Assembly: GCF_004965515.1 (NCBI RefSeq)
Contig: NZ_SSHH01000001.1
Coordinates: 685,280 to 749,279, forward strand
Source: Alteraurantiacibacter aquimixticola
GTDB lineage: Bacteria; Pseudomonadota; Alphaproteobacteria; Sphingomonadales; Sphingomonadaceae
DNA length: 64,000 nt
Direction: 5' to 3'
Part shown: positions 28,935 to 37,211 of the stretch, piece by piece
Layout: every line of letters begins with the position of its first letter
How positions within the stretch are numbered: position 1 is the first letter of the stretch
Translations under genes and position numbers: made by a program
The notes under the pieces: model-generated
The model's database searches: none
Told to the model about the DNA's origin: nothing
The model's input: only the letters and a program-made list of their open reading frames with translations

Positions 28935-29882
28935 ATGGAAGATCTGGTCGGCAAGGTTGCCTTCATCACCGGCGGTGCCAGCGGCATCGGCCTGGGCATG
29001 GCGAAGGCGTTCCTGGCGGAAGGCATGAAGGTATCGCTCGCGGACTGGAGCGATGATCATATCGCCAAGGCGAAGGCCGAACTGGCCGGCAATAATGCCG
29101 CCTTCTTCGTGAAGGCCAATGTCGCCGATCGCGAGAACCTGAAGGCCGCCGTCGATGAGACTCTCGCCCATTTCGGCAAGATCCACGTGCTGTGCAACAA
29201 TGCCGGCGTGAATGGGGGCGGCACAGCGGCTGCGCCCGATTTCGACAGCTGGGACAAGGCGATTTCCGTCAACCTCGGCGGCGTGGTCAACGGGACCAAG
29301 ATCGTCGCCCCGATCATCCGCGCGCAGGGCGAAGGCGGGCATATCGTCAACACCAGCTCCATGGCAGGCGTGGTGCCGCTGCCGGGGCTTGCCGCCTATT
29401 CCACCGCCAAATATGCCGTGCGCGGCTATTCGGAGAGCCTGCGCATGCAGCTCGCGCCCAAGGGTATCGGCGTGTCCTGCCTGTTCCCCGGTGCCACGCG
29501 CACTGCGCTGGTGCCGCTGCCGGAGGACGATCCCTCCATCGACGAGGAGAATGCGCCGCAATTCCTCAAGGATTTGTGGGACGCGATGCGCGGGGCGATC
29601 GACCCGGAGGATACGGGCCGCTTCGTGGTCGATGCGATCAAGGCAAACCGCTTCTACATCTTCACCAATCGCGAATTCCTCGACGAGGTGAAGCAGCGCC
29701 ACCGCGAGATCGAGGAGGCCTTCCCCGATGAGGAAGCGACGCCGGGGCGCATCAAGTTCGAAAGCATGCGGGCAGAGCAGGTGCGCAATCTGATGGCGCC
29801 GGGCAATCGTCCGGTCCCGACGGAAGATGGCGCGGACATGTCGCTCGACCTTGGCTCCAAGTCCCCCGCGGGCGGCCAGTAA
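28935..29882 (+). CDS. Short-chain dehydrogenase/reductase
   Basis: A 315-residue classical-type SDR. The NAD(P)-binding TGGASGIG is at residues 12-19, NNAG at 88-91, the catalytic triad Ser141/142, Tyr155 and Lys159 in AAYSTAKYA. A C-terminal extension of about 60 residues beyond the usual 250 is Glu-rich and ends in a low-complexity GSKSPAGGQ. Asp37 after the second strand favours NAD over NADP. The substrate is unknown; it probably oxidises or reduces a hydroxy/keto group in the same route as its neighbours. Confidence 0.9.
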   Translation: MEDLVGKVAFITGGASGIGLGMAKAFLAEGMKVSLADWSDDHIAKAKAELAGNNAAFFVKANVADRENLKAAVDETLAHFGKIHVLCNNAGVNGGGTAAAPDFDSWDKAISVNLGGVVNGTKIVAPIIRAQGEGGHIVNTSSMAGVVPLPGLAAYSTAKYAVRGYSESLRMQLAPKGIGVSCLFPGATRTALVPLPEDDPSIDEENAPQFLKDLWDAMRGAIDPEDTGRFVVDAIKANRFYIFTNREFLDEVKQRHREIEEAFPDEEATPGRIKFESMRAEQVRNLMAPGNRPVPTEDGADMSLDLGSKSPAGGQ

Positions 29883-29901
29883 GCGAAGGGGCGCGGCCAC
29901 G

Positions 29902-30489
29902 ATGATCTACCTGCTGCGCCACGGCCAGACCGAGTATAATCTCGAACACCGCATCCAGGGCCGGATGGACAGTCCGCTGACCAGCCTGGGCCGCGAACAG
30001 GCGGAGGCGATGGGCCGCACTTTGCGCCAGCTGCTGGAAGACGGGCACGAGTTCGAGATCATCGCCAGCCCGCAGGAACGGGCGATGACCTCCGCCCGGC
30101 TGATGCGCGATGCGGCGGGCATCGACCGGCCCGTGATCCCCGACGCGCGGCTGCAGGAAGTGGGCTGCGGATCGTGGGAGAAGCATCACTTCGCCTCCAT
30201 CTGCGCGCGCGATCCGCTGGTCGAGGACGAGCCGTGCTTCCTTTCCGCCTGGGCCAACTACTGCACCGATGGCGAGGGGCTGGACGTGGCGGTGGAGCGC
30301 TTGTGGGGCTGGCTGTGCTGGGCCGGAAAGCGCGATCTGATCGTGGTCGGCCACGGCGTTTCCGGATCGATCCTGCGCGCGCTCTATGCGGGTGAGGAGC
30401 GCGACGGGATGCTGCGCTACCACTCCGCGCGGCAGGACGTGTTCCATCGGCTCGACATGGGCTGGGTGGAGGAGATCCCGGTCCGCTAG
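29902..30489 (+). CDS. Histidine phosphatase superfamily protein
   Basis: A 195-residue phosphoglycerate-mutase-like phosphatase with the catalytic LLRHGQTEYN (His7) at the N-terminus, SPQERAMTSARL, and the second histidine in VVGHGVSGSIL. The LQEVGCGSWE block is typical of the broad-specificity phosphatases. It is 19 bases after the SDR gene. Whether it acts on a sugar phosphate or another phosphate monoester cannot be read. An in-frame upstream ATG falls in the SDR gene and is not used. Confidence 0.88.
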   Translation: MIYLLRHGQTEYNLEHRIQGRMDSPLTSLGREQAEAMGRTLRQLLEDGHEFEIIASPQERAMTSARLMRDAAGIDRPVIPDARLQEVGCGSWEKHHFASICARDPLVEDEPCFLSAWANYCTDGEGLDVAVERLWGWLCWAGKRDLIVVGHGVSGSILRALYAGEERDGMLRYHSARQDVFHRLDMGWVEEIPVR

Positions 30490-30566
30490 GGGGTGTCCCC
30501 TTCGCAAGAGGGCTGGCCTTTTCGCGCAAATGCAGTGATGATCCGTTTCGGGAGAAGGGATCAAAC

Positions 30567-31925
30567 ATGGCAACTCAATCGCCTGCGGGCGGAATCTCGT
30601 TCGTCGAAGCGCTCAATCGGACATCGATGAAGCCGTTCCAGTGGCTGATTGTCGCCACCTGCATGCTGGTGCTGGTGTGCGACGGCATCGACCTGCAACT
30701 GCTCGGCATCATCGCACCGCTGGTGATGGAGGACTTCGGCGTCGATCGCAGCACCTTCGGCCTGGCCATGGGGGCGGCGCTGGTGGGCTTCGGCCTGGGC
30801 TCCGCGGCAGGCGGCGTGATCGGTGACAGGGTGGGGCGGCGCTATGCGCTGGCGCTCGCCGCGCTGGTGTTCTCGCTGGCGACCATCGGGGCAGGCACCT
30901 CGACGGGCGTGTGGTCGATGGCTTTCTGGCGCCTTATTGGCGGGCTCGGCTTCGGCGCGGCCTATGCCAATGCGCTGACCATGGCGAGCGAATGGACGTC
31001 AGACAAATGGCGCCCGATCACCGTTTCCACCTTGTCGGTCGGCACGCCCATCGGCGGCACGATTGTCGGCTGGATCGGGCCGGACCTTGCCGCCGCCCGT
31101 GGGTGGGACGGGACCTTTACCTTCTTCGGCTTCGCCACGCTCTCGCTGGTCGTCATCGTGCTGGTGGTGCTGAAGGACAGCCCGGCCTTCCTGCTGGGGC
31201 AGGGCAAGGCGGAACAGGCCAAGAAGCATGCGGCGCATGTGCTCGATGGCGATGTTGCACTGGTGGCTGATGGCCATGAGCATGGGGGTGGGGAGTTTCA
31301 GACCAAGGGTATCCTCGATCCTTCCTACAAGCGCCTCAATATCGGGATCGGCCTGGCCTTTGCCGCGGCGGCGATGGTTGCCTATTCGATCCTCAGCTGG
31401 TCGACCACTTTCCTGACCGCCGCCGGCTTCACGCTGGGCGAGGCGGGCAATGCGGTGTCGATCGGCGGGATCACTTCCATGATCGGCTCGATCATCGTGG
31501 GTGCGGCGATGCGCCACTTCGGCTCGCGGCCCGTGCTGGTGGTTATTGGCACAGTGCTGATGGCCGTGCTGGTATGGCTGGCCTGGGCGGTGGAGAGCCT
31601 GCCGGAAGTGCCTTCGGCTTCGGACAAGACGCTGGTGACCGCGCTGATCGGTGCCTCGGGCGCCTTCTTCAGCGCAGGCATTGCCGGCATGTATGTGATC
31701 ATGGCGGCAGGCTATCCCTCCAGCATCCGTTCCACCGGCATCGGCCTCGGCATATTGATGAGCCGCGTGGGCGCGGTGAGCGCGACGGCTTTCGGTGGAT
31801 GGCTGCTCGATGTGGGCGGGACAAGCGTGGTGCCCTTCTTCGTCGTACTCACGGCAAGCGCGGCAATAATCCTTGCTGCGGCCTTCATCGTCGACAGGCA
31901 TGTTCCCCCTGCAAGATCAGTATGA
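30567..31925 (+). CDS. MFS transporter, aromatic acid:H+ symporter type
   Basis: A 452-residue, twelve-helix major-facilitator protein. The first helix holds CDGIDLQLLG, like the DGxD motif of the aromatic acid:H+ symporter family (PcaK, BenK), and the loop 2-3 motif is GDRVGRRYALALA. Loop 6-7 is polar, histidine-bearing and longer than normal. The substrate is probably a small organic acid. It is 77 bases after the phosphatase gene. A second member of the same family is at 40297. Confidence 0.88.
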   Translation: MATQSPAGGISFVEALNRTSMKPFQWLIVATCMLVLVCDGIDLQLLGIIAPLVMEDFGVDRSTFGLAMGAALVGFGLGSAAGGVIGDRVGRRYALALAALVFSLATIGAGTSTGVWSMAFWRLIGGLGFGAAYANALTMASEWTSDKWRPITVSTLSVGTPIGGTIVGWIGPDLAAARGWDGTFTFFGFATLSLVVIVLVVLKDSPAFLLGQGKAEQAKKHAAHVLDGDVALVADGHEHGGGEFQTKGILDPSYKRLNIGIGLAFAAAAMVAYSILSWSTTFLTAAGFTLGEAGNAVSIGGITSMIGSIIVGAAMRHFGSRPVLVVIGTVLMAVLVWLAWAVESLPEVPSASDKTLVTALIGASGAFFSAGIAGMYVIMAAGYPSSIRSTGIGLGILMSRVGAVSATAFGGWLLDVGGTSVVPFFVVLTASAAIILAAAFIVDRHVPPARSV

Positions 31926-32048
31926 TCGCGTGGCCGTTGCGCATTGTTGCGATTGGTGGCAGTTTCCCCCAGGGCCGCCTGAGGATGACAGACCACAAGG
32001 CACATTCGCGGCGGTTCGACATAGCAGTTCCTTGCTTGGGGTAGGGGC

Positions 32049-32837
32049 ATGCCGTTCGATGACGAAGAATTTGCCCACCGCCGAGAGGCGCTTGGGGCGT
32101 GCACGGAAGTGGTGCCCCTCAGGCAGGCCACGATGGACGCGTTGGCTGTGCTGGGCATTGCCAAGGCCTACCACCTCGCGCCGCTCACCCGCGATCCGCG
32201 CGTGGGCCGCATTATCACCAATATCGGCCTGCCCTGGGTGTGGGAGAAGCAGTATCGCGCCCGCCTGCACCTGATCGATCCCATTCCCGGTATTGCGCTG
32301 GAGCGGTTGGAGCCGGTCTACTGGCCGGATGAGCTGCCCAAGGCGAAGCTCGACCTGAAGCAGCGCCGCTACCTTGCCATTGCCGCGCAATACGGGCTCG
32401 GCCGTGGGATCGGTGTTGCCTGTTTCGGCCCCGACGGTCGCAGCGGCTTCCTGGGTGCGGTGCTGCCGCCGAAGGGTGATCCTCCCGAGCTCAAGATCAT
32501 GCAGCGCGTCTATGCGGTGGGTCAGGCCTCCTTTCAGGTCTATTGCCGCATCATCAAGAACGCGCGCCAGCTGCCTGCGCTATCCAATCGCGAGCTGGAA
32601 GTGCTGCACTGGATCGGCCGGGGAAAGAGCAATTCGGTAATCGCCGACATCCTCGGCATCTCGCCCTCTTCGGTGGATGTCTATGTCCGCCGGATCTTCG
32701 CCAAGCTCGACGTGACCGATCGCACCACCGCCTCGATCAAGGCGGTATCGCTAGGCCTTATGGTTACCGGCGATTATGAACGCTTCGTTCGGGAGACGAT
32801 CGGCCGGAGCGATATGCAGGGCGATCCGTTAGGCTGA
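32049..32837 (+). CDS. LuxR-type regulator with autoinducer-binding-like domain
   Basis: A 262-residue regulator. The C-terminal HTH (about 177-240) reads LSNRELEVLHWIGRGKSNSVIADILGISPSSVDVYVRRIFAKL. The N-terminal half keeps residues that are near-invariant in acyl-homoserine-lactone receptors: Trp65, Tyr69, Asp77, Pro78, Trp92 and a Gly near 120, with almost the spacings of TraR. No luxI-type synthase is in the window, so it is a LuxR solo. It may sense a plant or bacterial signal and control the MFS/SDR genes upstream. Confidence 0.85.
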   Translation: MPFDDEEFAHRREALGACTEVVPLRQATMDALAVLGIAKAYHLAPLTRDPRVGRIITNIGLPWVWEKQYRARLHLIDPIPGIALERLEPVYWPDELPKAKLDLKQRRYLAIAAQYGLGRGIGVACFGPDGRSGFLGAVLPPKGDPPELKIMQRVYAVGQASFQVYCRIIKNARQLPALSNRELEVLHWIGRGKSNSVIADILGISPSSVDVYVRRIFAKLDVTDRTTASIKAVSLGLMVTGDYERFVRETIGRSDMQGDPLG

Positions 32838-32879
32838 CATTCATGTCAGTGTCGGGCAATCACGTTACATGCGAAACTT

Positions 32880-33148
32880 GAGCTAGCCGCATATAAGCGC
32901 GCCCGAGGCCAGCGACGGCTCTTCGGGTCGCGTCGAAAGAGTTTCCTGGTCTCGGCGTCCCGGACCCCAAGCCGGGGCGCCTTAGGGTTTCTCAGATCGT
33001 GCGGCCTCGTGCCCCATCTCCTCCCCCCTTCCTCTCGTGGCATGGGGTCGCACGTAACCTTCTGGATCTGAATCACAGATTCGGCGCCGAGGCGTGCCCG
33101 CGCGTTTTAATTACCTCGCGCGCGGGCCGCCAAACGCGGCTTTTCTCT
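32880..33148 (+). other. Structured intergenic region, possible small RNA
   Basis: Between convergent luxR and gcrA genes lie 337 bases without a credible gene. Several stems are visible: 32903-32912 with 32946-32955 (10 bp, one G-U), 32954-32963 with 32972-32981 (10 bp, one G-U), 32998-33003 with 33049-33054 plus 33012-33017 with 33042-33047, and 33097-33104 with 33119-33126. A terminator-like hairpin ends it at 33126-33148. Stem density is far above that of other gaps here. I cannot match it to 6S, SRP, tmRNA or RNase P RNA. Strand is a guess from the terminator. Confidence 0.4.
33126..33148 (+). terminator. Intrinsic terminator between luxR and gcrA
   Basis: GCCGC-CAAAC-GCGGC (33126-33140) followed by TTTTCTCT. 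The stem is short but GC-rich. It would end a rightward transcript, either a long luxR message or an independent small RNA. Confidence 0.55.
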
Positions 33149-33174
33149 CGAAAATCGATGATGTCTCAGGTTGC

Positions 33175-33864
33175 TTAGCGCACCCGCGGCCCGCCGAACG
33201 GCAGCGGCGGAGGGGGTCTGCGCGCACCGCGCGGCAGCTGTGCCTGGTAGGCGCGCCCGCAATGTTGCACGCAATAGGGGAAGCCGGGGTTCACCTTCTC
33301 ACCGCAGAAGTGGAAGTCCGGTTCGCCCGGGTGGCCCATCGGCCAGCGGCAGACGCGATCGTTAAGATCGAGCAGGCTGGTCTTGTCGGCAATATCGGGG
33401 CTCGGCTTGGCCGGCACAAGGCGGCGCGGCGGCGCGGGCGGGATCGGAGCCTGCTGGTCGCCGGGGCCCTGCCGCACGAAGCCGCCCGGACCCACCGAGT
33501 GGATCTTGGGAAGCGCGTCGGGCTTGTTCGGGATCGGCTGGCTGTTCTGCGGCACGGGCTTGGCCGCAGCCGAACCCGCGGGCTTGGCCGCGACGGGCTT
33601 TGTATCAGCCTTCGGCGCGGCAGGTTTTGCCTTGGGCTTGGCCGCAGCAGGCTTCTTCGCCGGAGCTGCCACCTTCTTCTTGGCCGCAGCCTTCTTCTCG
33701 CCAGCCTTCACCGGCGAGGGACGCGATTTCAGGCCCAGGCGGTGCGCCTTGCCAATCACGGCATTGCGCGAGACACCGCCCAGTTCATCCGCGATCTGGC
33801 TGGCGGTGGAGCCGCCTTCCCACATCTTGGTCAGCGTGGCGATGCGTTCTTCAGTCCAGCTCAT
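33175..33864 (-). CDS. gcrA: Cell-cycle regulator GcrA
   Basis: GcrA (229 residues) is an alphaproteobacterial cell-cycle transcription factor that works with sigma-70 at promoters with CcrM-methylated GANTC sites. The N-terminal HTH is MSWTEERIATLTKMW...SASQIADELGG-like (here STASQIADELGGVSRNAVIGKAHRLGL); the middle is a Lys/Ala/Pro-rich linker; the C-terminal sigma-binding region includes CRWPMGHPGEPDFHFCG and YCVQHCGRAYQ. The ATG at 33864 is the family start. The linker is longer than in many relatives. Confidence 0.95.
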   Translation of the reverse strand: MSWTEERIATLTKMWEGGSTASQIADELGGVSRNAVIGKAHRLGLKSRPSPVKAGEKKAAAKKKVAAPAKKPAAAKPKAKPAAPKADTKPVAAKPAGSAAAKPVPQNSQPIPNKPDALPKIHSVGPGGFVRQGPGDQQAPIPPAPPRRLVPAKPSPDIADKTSLLDLNDRVCRWPMGHPGEPDFHFCGEKVNPGFPYCVQHCGRAYQAQLPRGARRPPPPLPFGGPRVR

Positions 33865-33943
33865 CAACAAATCCGTTTCATCTTGGGCGAAATGCCCGCC
33901 TGGCATCTTGCCAGCCCGTGCCGGTGCCGATAGGCGGCAGCAC

Positions 33944-34825
33944 ATGGCCGATCAAGTCCCAACACAATCCCTGGCAAGCCCTGCTCCGCAGCGTGCCACC
34001 GGGCGGGAATTCCCGCCGCAGGGCCAGCCGCAGATCACCGGTTTCAACCGGATCGGCCTGTGGAGCCTCTATATTAAGGAGTGTCGGCGCTTTCTCAAGG
34101 TGCAGACGCAGACTGTCTGGGCCCCGGCCGTCACCACGCTGCTGTTCCTGGTGATCTTTACCGTTGCGATGGGCCGGTCGGACCGGCTGATCCTGGGCGT
34201 GCCTTTCGCGACCTTCGTCGCGCCGGGCCTCATCATGATGGGCATGATGCAGAACGCCTTTGCCAATGCCAGCTTCAGCCTGCTGTCGGGCAAGCTGCAG
34301 GGCACGATCATCGACCTGCTGATGCCTCCCTTGTCTGAGGCCGAACTGATGATCGGCATCGTGATGGCCGCGATTACCCGCGCATTGATGGTGGGCGGGG
34401 CGGTTTCGCTGGCCATGGCTCTCTATCCCGGCGTGGAGCTACAGGCCGCGCATCCCTGGGCGATCGTCTGGTTCGGCCTGATGGGGGCGACCATGCTGGC
34501 GATCGTCGGCCTGCTCGCCAGCCTGTGGGCGGAGAAGTTCGATCACAATGCCGCGATCACCAATTTCGTGGTCGCCCCGCTCAGCCTGCTGTCGGGCACG
34601 TTCTACGTTATCTCCAACCTTTCGCCCTTGTTCCAGACGATCAGCCGCGCGAACCCCTTCTTCTACATGATTTCGGGCTTCCGCTTCGGTTTCCTGGGCG
34701 AGAGCGATATCGGCAATACGAATGAGGCGGTGCTGGGCGCCGCGATCGGGGTGGGCGTACTCAACCTCGTGCTGGGCTTCATTACCTACCGCGTCCTCAA
34801 GAGCGGCTGGAAGATCAAGAGCTGA
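33944..34825 (+). CDS. ABC-2 type transporter permease
   Basis: A 293-residue membrane subunit of an ABC-2 exporter, with about six helices. It has FVAPGLIMMGMMQNAFANASFSL and SPLFQTISRANPFFYMISGFRFGFLG, the pattern of NodJ/KpsM/DrrB-type permeases. No ATP-binding partner gene is adjacent, so it must pair with an ATPase encoded elsewhere. The first 35 residues are polar and cytoplasmic. The frame is open backwards across gcrA; ATG at 33944 is the first codon clear of it. Divergent from gcrA. Confidence 0.85.
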   Translation: MADQVPTQSLASPAPQRATGREFPPQGQPQITGFNRIGLWSLYIKECRRFLKVQTQTVWAPAVTTLLFLVIFTVAMGRSDRLILGVPFATFVAPGLIMMGMMQNAFANASFSLLSGKLQGTIIDLLMPPLSEAELMIGIVMAAITRALMVGGAVSLAMALYPGVELQAAHPWAIVWFGLMGATMLAIVGLLASLWAEKFDHNAAITNFVVAPLSLLSGTFYVISNLSPLFQTISRANPFFYMISGFRFGFLGESDIGNTNEAVLGAAIGVGVLNLVLGFITYRVLKSGWKIKS

Positions 34826-35417
34826 GCGCGCGCCTGCGGTCGGCAAGCTCGAGCATTTCGCGCACCCGGTCCTCTACCTGCATGACCTGCGGCACTTCGC
34901 CGATGTTGAAATGTTCGGTGCGGCGATCTCCGTCGCTGTCGATGCTGGAGCCGATTTCGACCTTAAGCGTGCCCGCGCCGTCGCGCCCTTCGCGGCGCTC
35001 CATGCTGCCGATGCGATCCGCATCGACCGACTTGGTTATCAGCGAGCTACGCCCCAGCCGCAATTGCAGCAGGCGGCGGTCGGTCACGGCAAACAGCATG
35101 CGCCGCGCGAAGATCAGGGGCAGGAACGGCACGGACATCATGCCCAGGCCGATCAGGATGAAGGGCACGCCAAACAGCGGGAAAGCATAGGCGAGCAGGC
35201 CCGCATCATCCGCCATGTCGCTGCTTGCACCGGCATAGGCCATGGCAGTCCAGAATACCGAGAAGGCAGTCCAGGGCACGGCGAAAAGCCACAGCGCGAA
35301 GCCGCCCAGCGCCACTCGCGGCAGGGGCTTTCCCTGCCACAGCACGCGCTCACCCGGCTGCAGCTCGCGCCGCAGGGCCAGGTCGAGCGGATCGCCGAGG
35401 GTTTCACGCGCTTCCAT
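34815..35417 (-). CDS. Bacterial PH-domain membrane protein
   Basis: A 200-residue protein with two to three membrane helices (about 38-60 and 75-105), then ARRMLFAVTDRRLLQLRLGRSSLITKSVDADRIGSMERRE, typical of bPH2 (YdbS-like) domains. The N-terminal LQPGERVLWQGKP is also characteristic of these proteins. Function is unknown. Its 3' end overlaps that of the convergent permease gene by 11 bases. Confidence 0.75.
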   Translation of the reverse strand: MEARETLGDPLDLALRRELQPGERVLWQGKPLPRVALGGFALWLFAVPWTAFSVFWTAMAYAGASSDMADDAGLLAYAFPLFGVPFILIGLGMMSVPFLPLIFARRMLFAVTDRRLLQLRLGRSSLITKSVDADRIGSMERREGRDGAGTLKVEIGSSIDSDGDRRTEHFNIGEVPQVMQVEDRVREMLELADRRRALSS

Positions 35418-35477
35418 GGCGCGGATTATCCCAGACCGACGTTGAATTTCCCTTAGCGGGGAAGGGGAGGCGCTGGA

Positions 35478-35819
35478 TCAGTGCCTCAGGCTGCGGCGCA
35501 GGCGATAGCGGCCGTCGGAGAAGCGATCGAAGATCTGGTCGATCCCCGGATGGTCCACCGGGCCGCCATCCTCGTCATGCCGCAGGTTCTGCTGGCTGAC
35601 ATAGGCGACGTAGGAGGATTCCTCATTCTCCGCCAAGAGGTGGTAGAAAGGCTGGTCCCGCCGCGGGCGCATGTTTTCGGGGATGGCTTCGTACCATTCC
35701 TCGCTATTGGCGAAGACGGGATCGATATCGAACACCACGCCACGAAAATCGAACAGGCGGTGTGTGACCACGTCGCCAATCGAAAACCGCGCCGAGCTAT
35801 TGCGAGGGGCCTGGATCAT
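35478..35819 (-). CDS. hspQ: Heat shock protein HspQ (YccV-like)
   Basis: A 113-residue HspQ/YccV protein, which in E. coli promotes Lon-mediated degradation and was first noted for hemimethylated-DNA binding. The core FSIGDVVTHRLFDFRGVVFDIDP, NSEEWYEAIPENMRPRRDQPFYHLLAEN and AYVSQQNLRHD is intact. The ATG at 35819 gives the usual short lead-in; an ATG at 35858 would add 13 residues. Further upstream the frame runs through the tRNA-Ser gene antisense and is not credible. Confidence 0.92.
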   Translation of the reverse strand: MIQAPRNSSARFSIGDVVTHRLFDFRGVVFDIDPVFANSEEWYEAIPENMRPRRDQPFYHLLAENEESSYVAYVSQQNLRHDEDGGPVDHPGIDQIFDRFSDGRYRLRRSLRH

Positions 35820-36027
35820 ACGTCCAGCCTGGGGAAGGAAGAATTCCGACCGTTCCATGGGCGCGAATATATGCCTTCGCCCCTGCATAACAAGACGGGG
35901 GAGGGCACATTTCCCCGACCTTATGAAAAAGGGCGCGAACAAGGTCTTGGCAAGCGGCAATCCATCGGCTAACCGCGCTGCTCCTGATCGACCGGGCGGC
36001 CTGCCGCCTGATTGCGCCCGACTATGC

Positions 36028-36121
<94 letters not shown>

Positions 36122-36131
36122 ATCCTGTGAC

Positions 36132-37091
36132 CTAGGTCCGTTCCCTTACAGAGGGCGAGAACGCGAGGTCTTCGTCGAGCGCCACCCTGGTGAGCCATTG
36201 CCGGTCCGACCCACTGTCATTGGGGGACAGCCTCTCATGCAGGAAGTCCAGCAATGTGCGGACATTGGGCTTGAGCAGCTTGTGGCTGGGCACCAGCGCC
36301 TTCAGCCATAGCGGTGGCGGGCGGAAATCGGGCAGCAGCCTTTTCAGCCTGCCGGTGCGCAAATCCTCCTCCACCAGGATCGACGGCAGGACGGCGAGGC
36401 CAAGGCCTTGCCGCACCGCCTCTCGCAGGATGATCGCGTCATTCACCTGCAGGCGCGGCTGGACGGTGATCGCGAAGTCGCCCGCATCGCCGTAGAAATG
36501 CCAGGTATTGCCGTAGAGCAAAGATACCAGGCAGGTGTGCTTGGCCAGCTCGTCCGGATGTTTCGGTTCGCCATGCGCGGCGATGTATTCCGGGCTGGCA
36601 TAGGTGGCATTGCTGTAGGGCATCAGCGGGAAATCGTTGATCTGCGCGGAACGCGAAGGCCGCGTGCCGATGGTGATATCGCAATCCTGGTCGAACTGGT
36701 CGGTCAGCCGGTCGATCAGGCGCAGGTCCATGTCTACGTCCGGATGGATCGCCAGGAATTCGCTGAATAGCGGGCCGAAGATGCGGCTGGTCACCGTACC
36801 CGGCGCATCGATGCGCAGGTGCCCGCCCACCTTCCGGTCCGGCCGCACATCGCGCAGCTCGTCGAACTGGAACAGCAGCTTTTCGCAATGGGGAAGCATG
36901 CGGTTGCCATCCACCGTCAGGGCGATTTCGCGGGTCGAGCGATGGAACAGCGTGACCTTGAACTCGTCCTCCAGCTGGCTGATCCGCTTGGAGACCACCG
37001 AAGGAGCGATACCCTGCGATCGCGCCGCTGCGGCAAAGCTGCCCAGGCGCGCTGCGGCAAGGAAGGTGCGGATGTTGGCGAGTGTGTCCAT
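36132..37091 (-). CDS. LysR family transcriptional regulator
   Basis: A 319-residue LysR-type regulator: N-terminal winged HTH with FLAAARLGSFAAAARSQGIAPSVVSKRISQLEDEF, then a substrate-binding domain of two lobes. It is divergent from the TonB-receptor gene, with 120 bases between, and presumably controls the whole rightward cluster to 46573 in response to an intermediate. A palindrome with T-N11-A lies 16 bases before its ATG. Subgroup resembles the DsdC/GcvA-like solo regulators in length; effector unknown. Confidence 0.92.
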   Translation of the reverse strand: MDTLANIRTFLAAARLGSFAAAARSQGIAPSVVSKRISQLEDEFKVTLFHRSTREIALTVDGNRMLPHCEKLLFQFDELRDVRPDRKVGGHLRIDAPGTVTSRIFGPLFSEFLAIHPDVDMDLRLIDRLTDQFDQDCDITIGTRPSRSAQINDFPLMPYSNATYASPEYIAAHGEPKHPDELAKHTCLVSLLYGNTWHFYGDAGDFAITVQPRLQVNDAIILREAVRQGLGLAVLPSILVEEDLRTGRLKRLLPDFRPPPLWLKALVPSHKLLKPNVRTLLDFLHERLSPNDSGSDRQWLTRVALDEDLAFSPSVRERT

Positions 37092-37106
37092 TATTCGCGT
37101 TTCGAG

Positions 37107-37123
37107 AATGCTGATATCGCATT
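37107..37123. promoter_or_regulatory. LysR-type operator (T-N11-A palindrome)
   Basis: AATGCTGATATCGCATT is an exact inverted repeat, AATGC-N7-GCATT, with T at 37109 and A at 37121 separated by 11 bases as in LysR recognition boxes. It is close to the LysR start, in keeping with autoregulation, and upstream of the divergent promoter. A possible -10 is CATAAT at 37153-37158 with TTGTCG at 37132. Confidence 0.65.
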
Positions 37124-37211
37124 AAGGTGTATTGTCGACCTACTCAAGCTCCCATAATTTCCACCGCAATAACAAGCACCCATCGAGGTGGATAAGAAAA
37201 GGGGAGAGAAC

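Noticed and set aside
32846-33076. 76-codon minus-strand frame between luxR and gcrA
   Set aside because: Basic low-complexity product across strong RNA-like stems; no ribosome binding site seen.
33383-33943. Upstream extension of the ABC-2 permease over gcrA
   Set aside because: It is antisense to gcrA; the ATG at 33944 gives the normal permease size.
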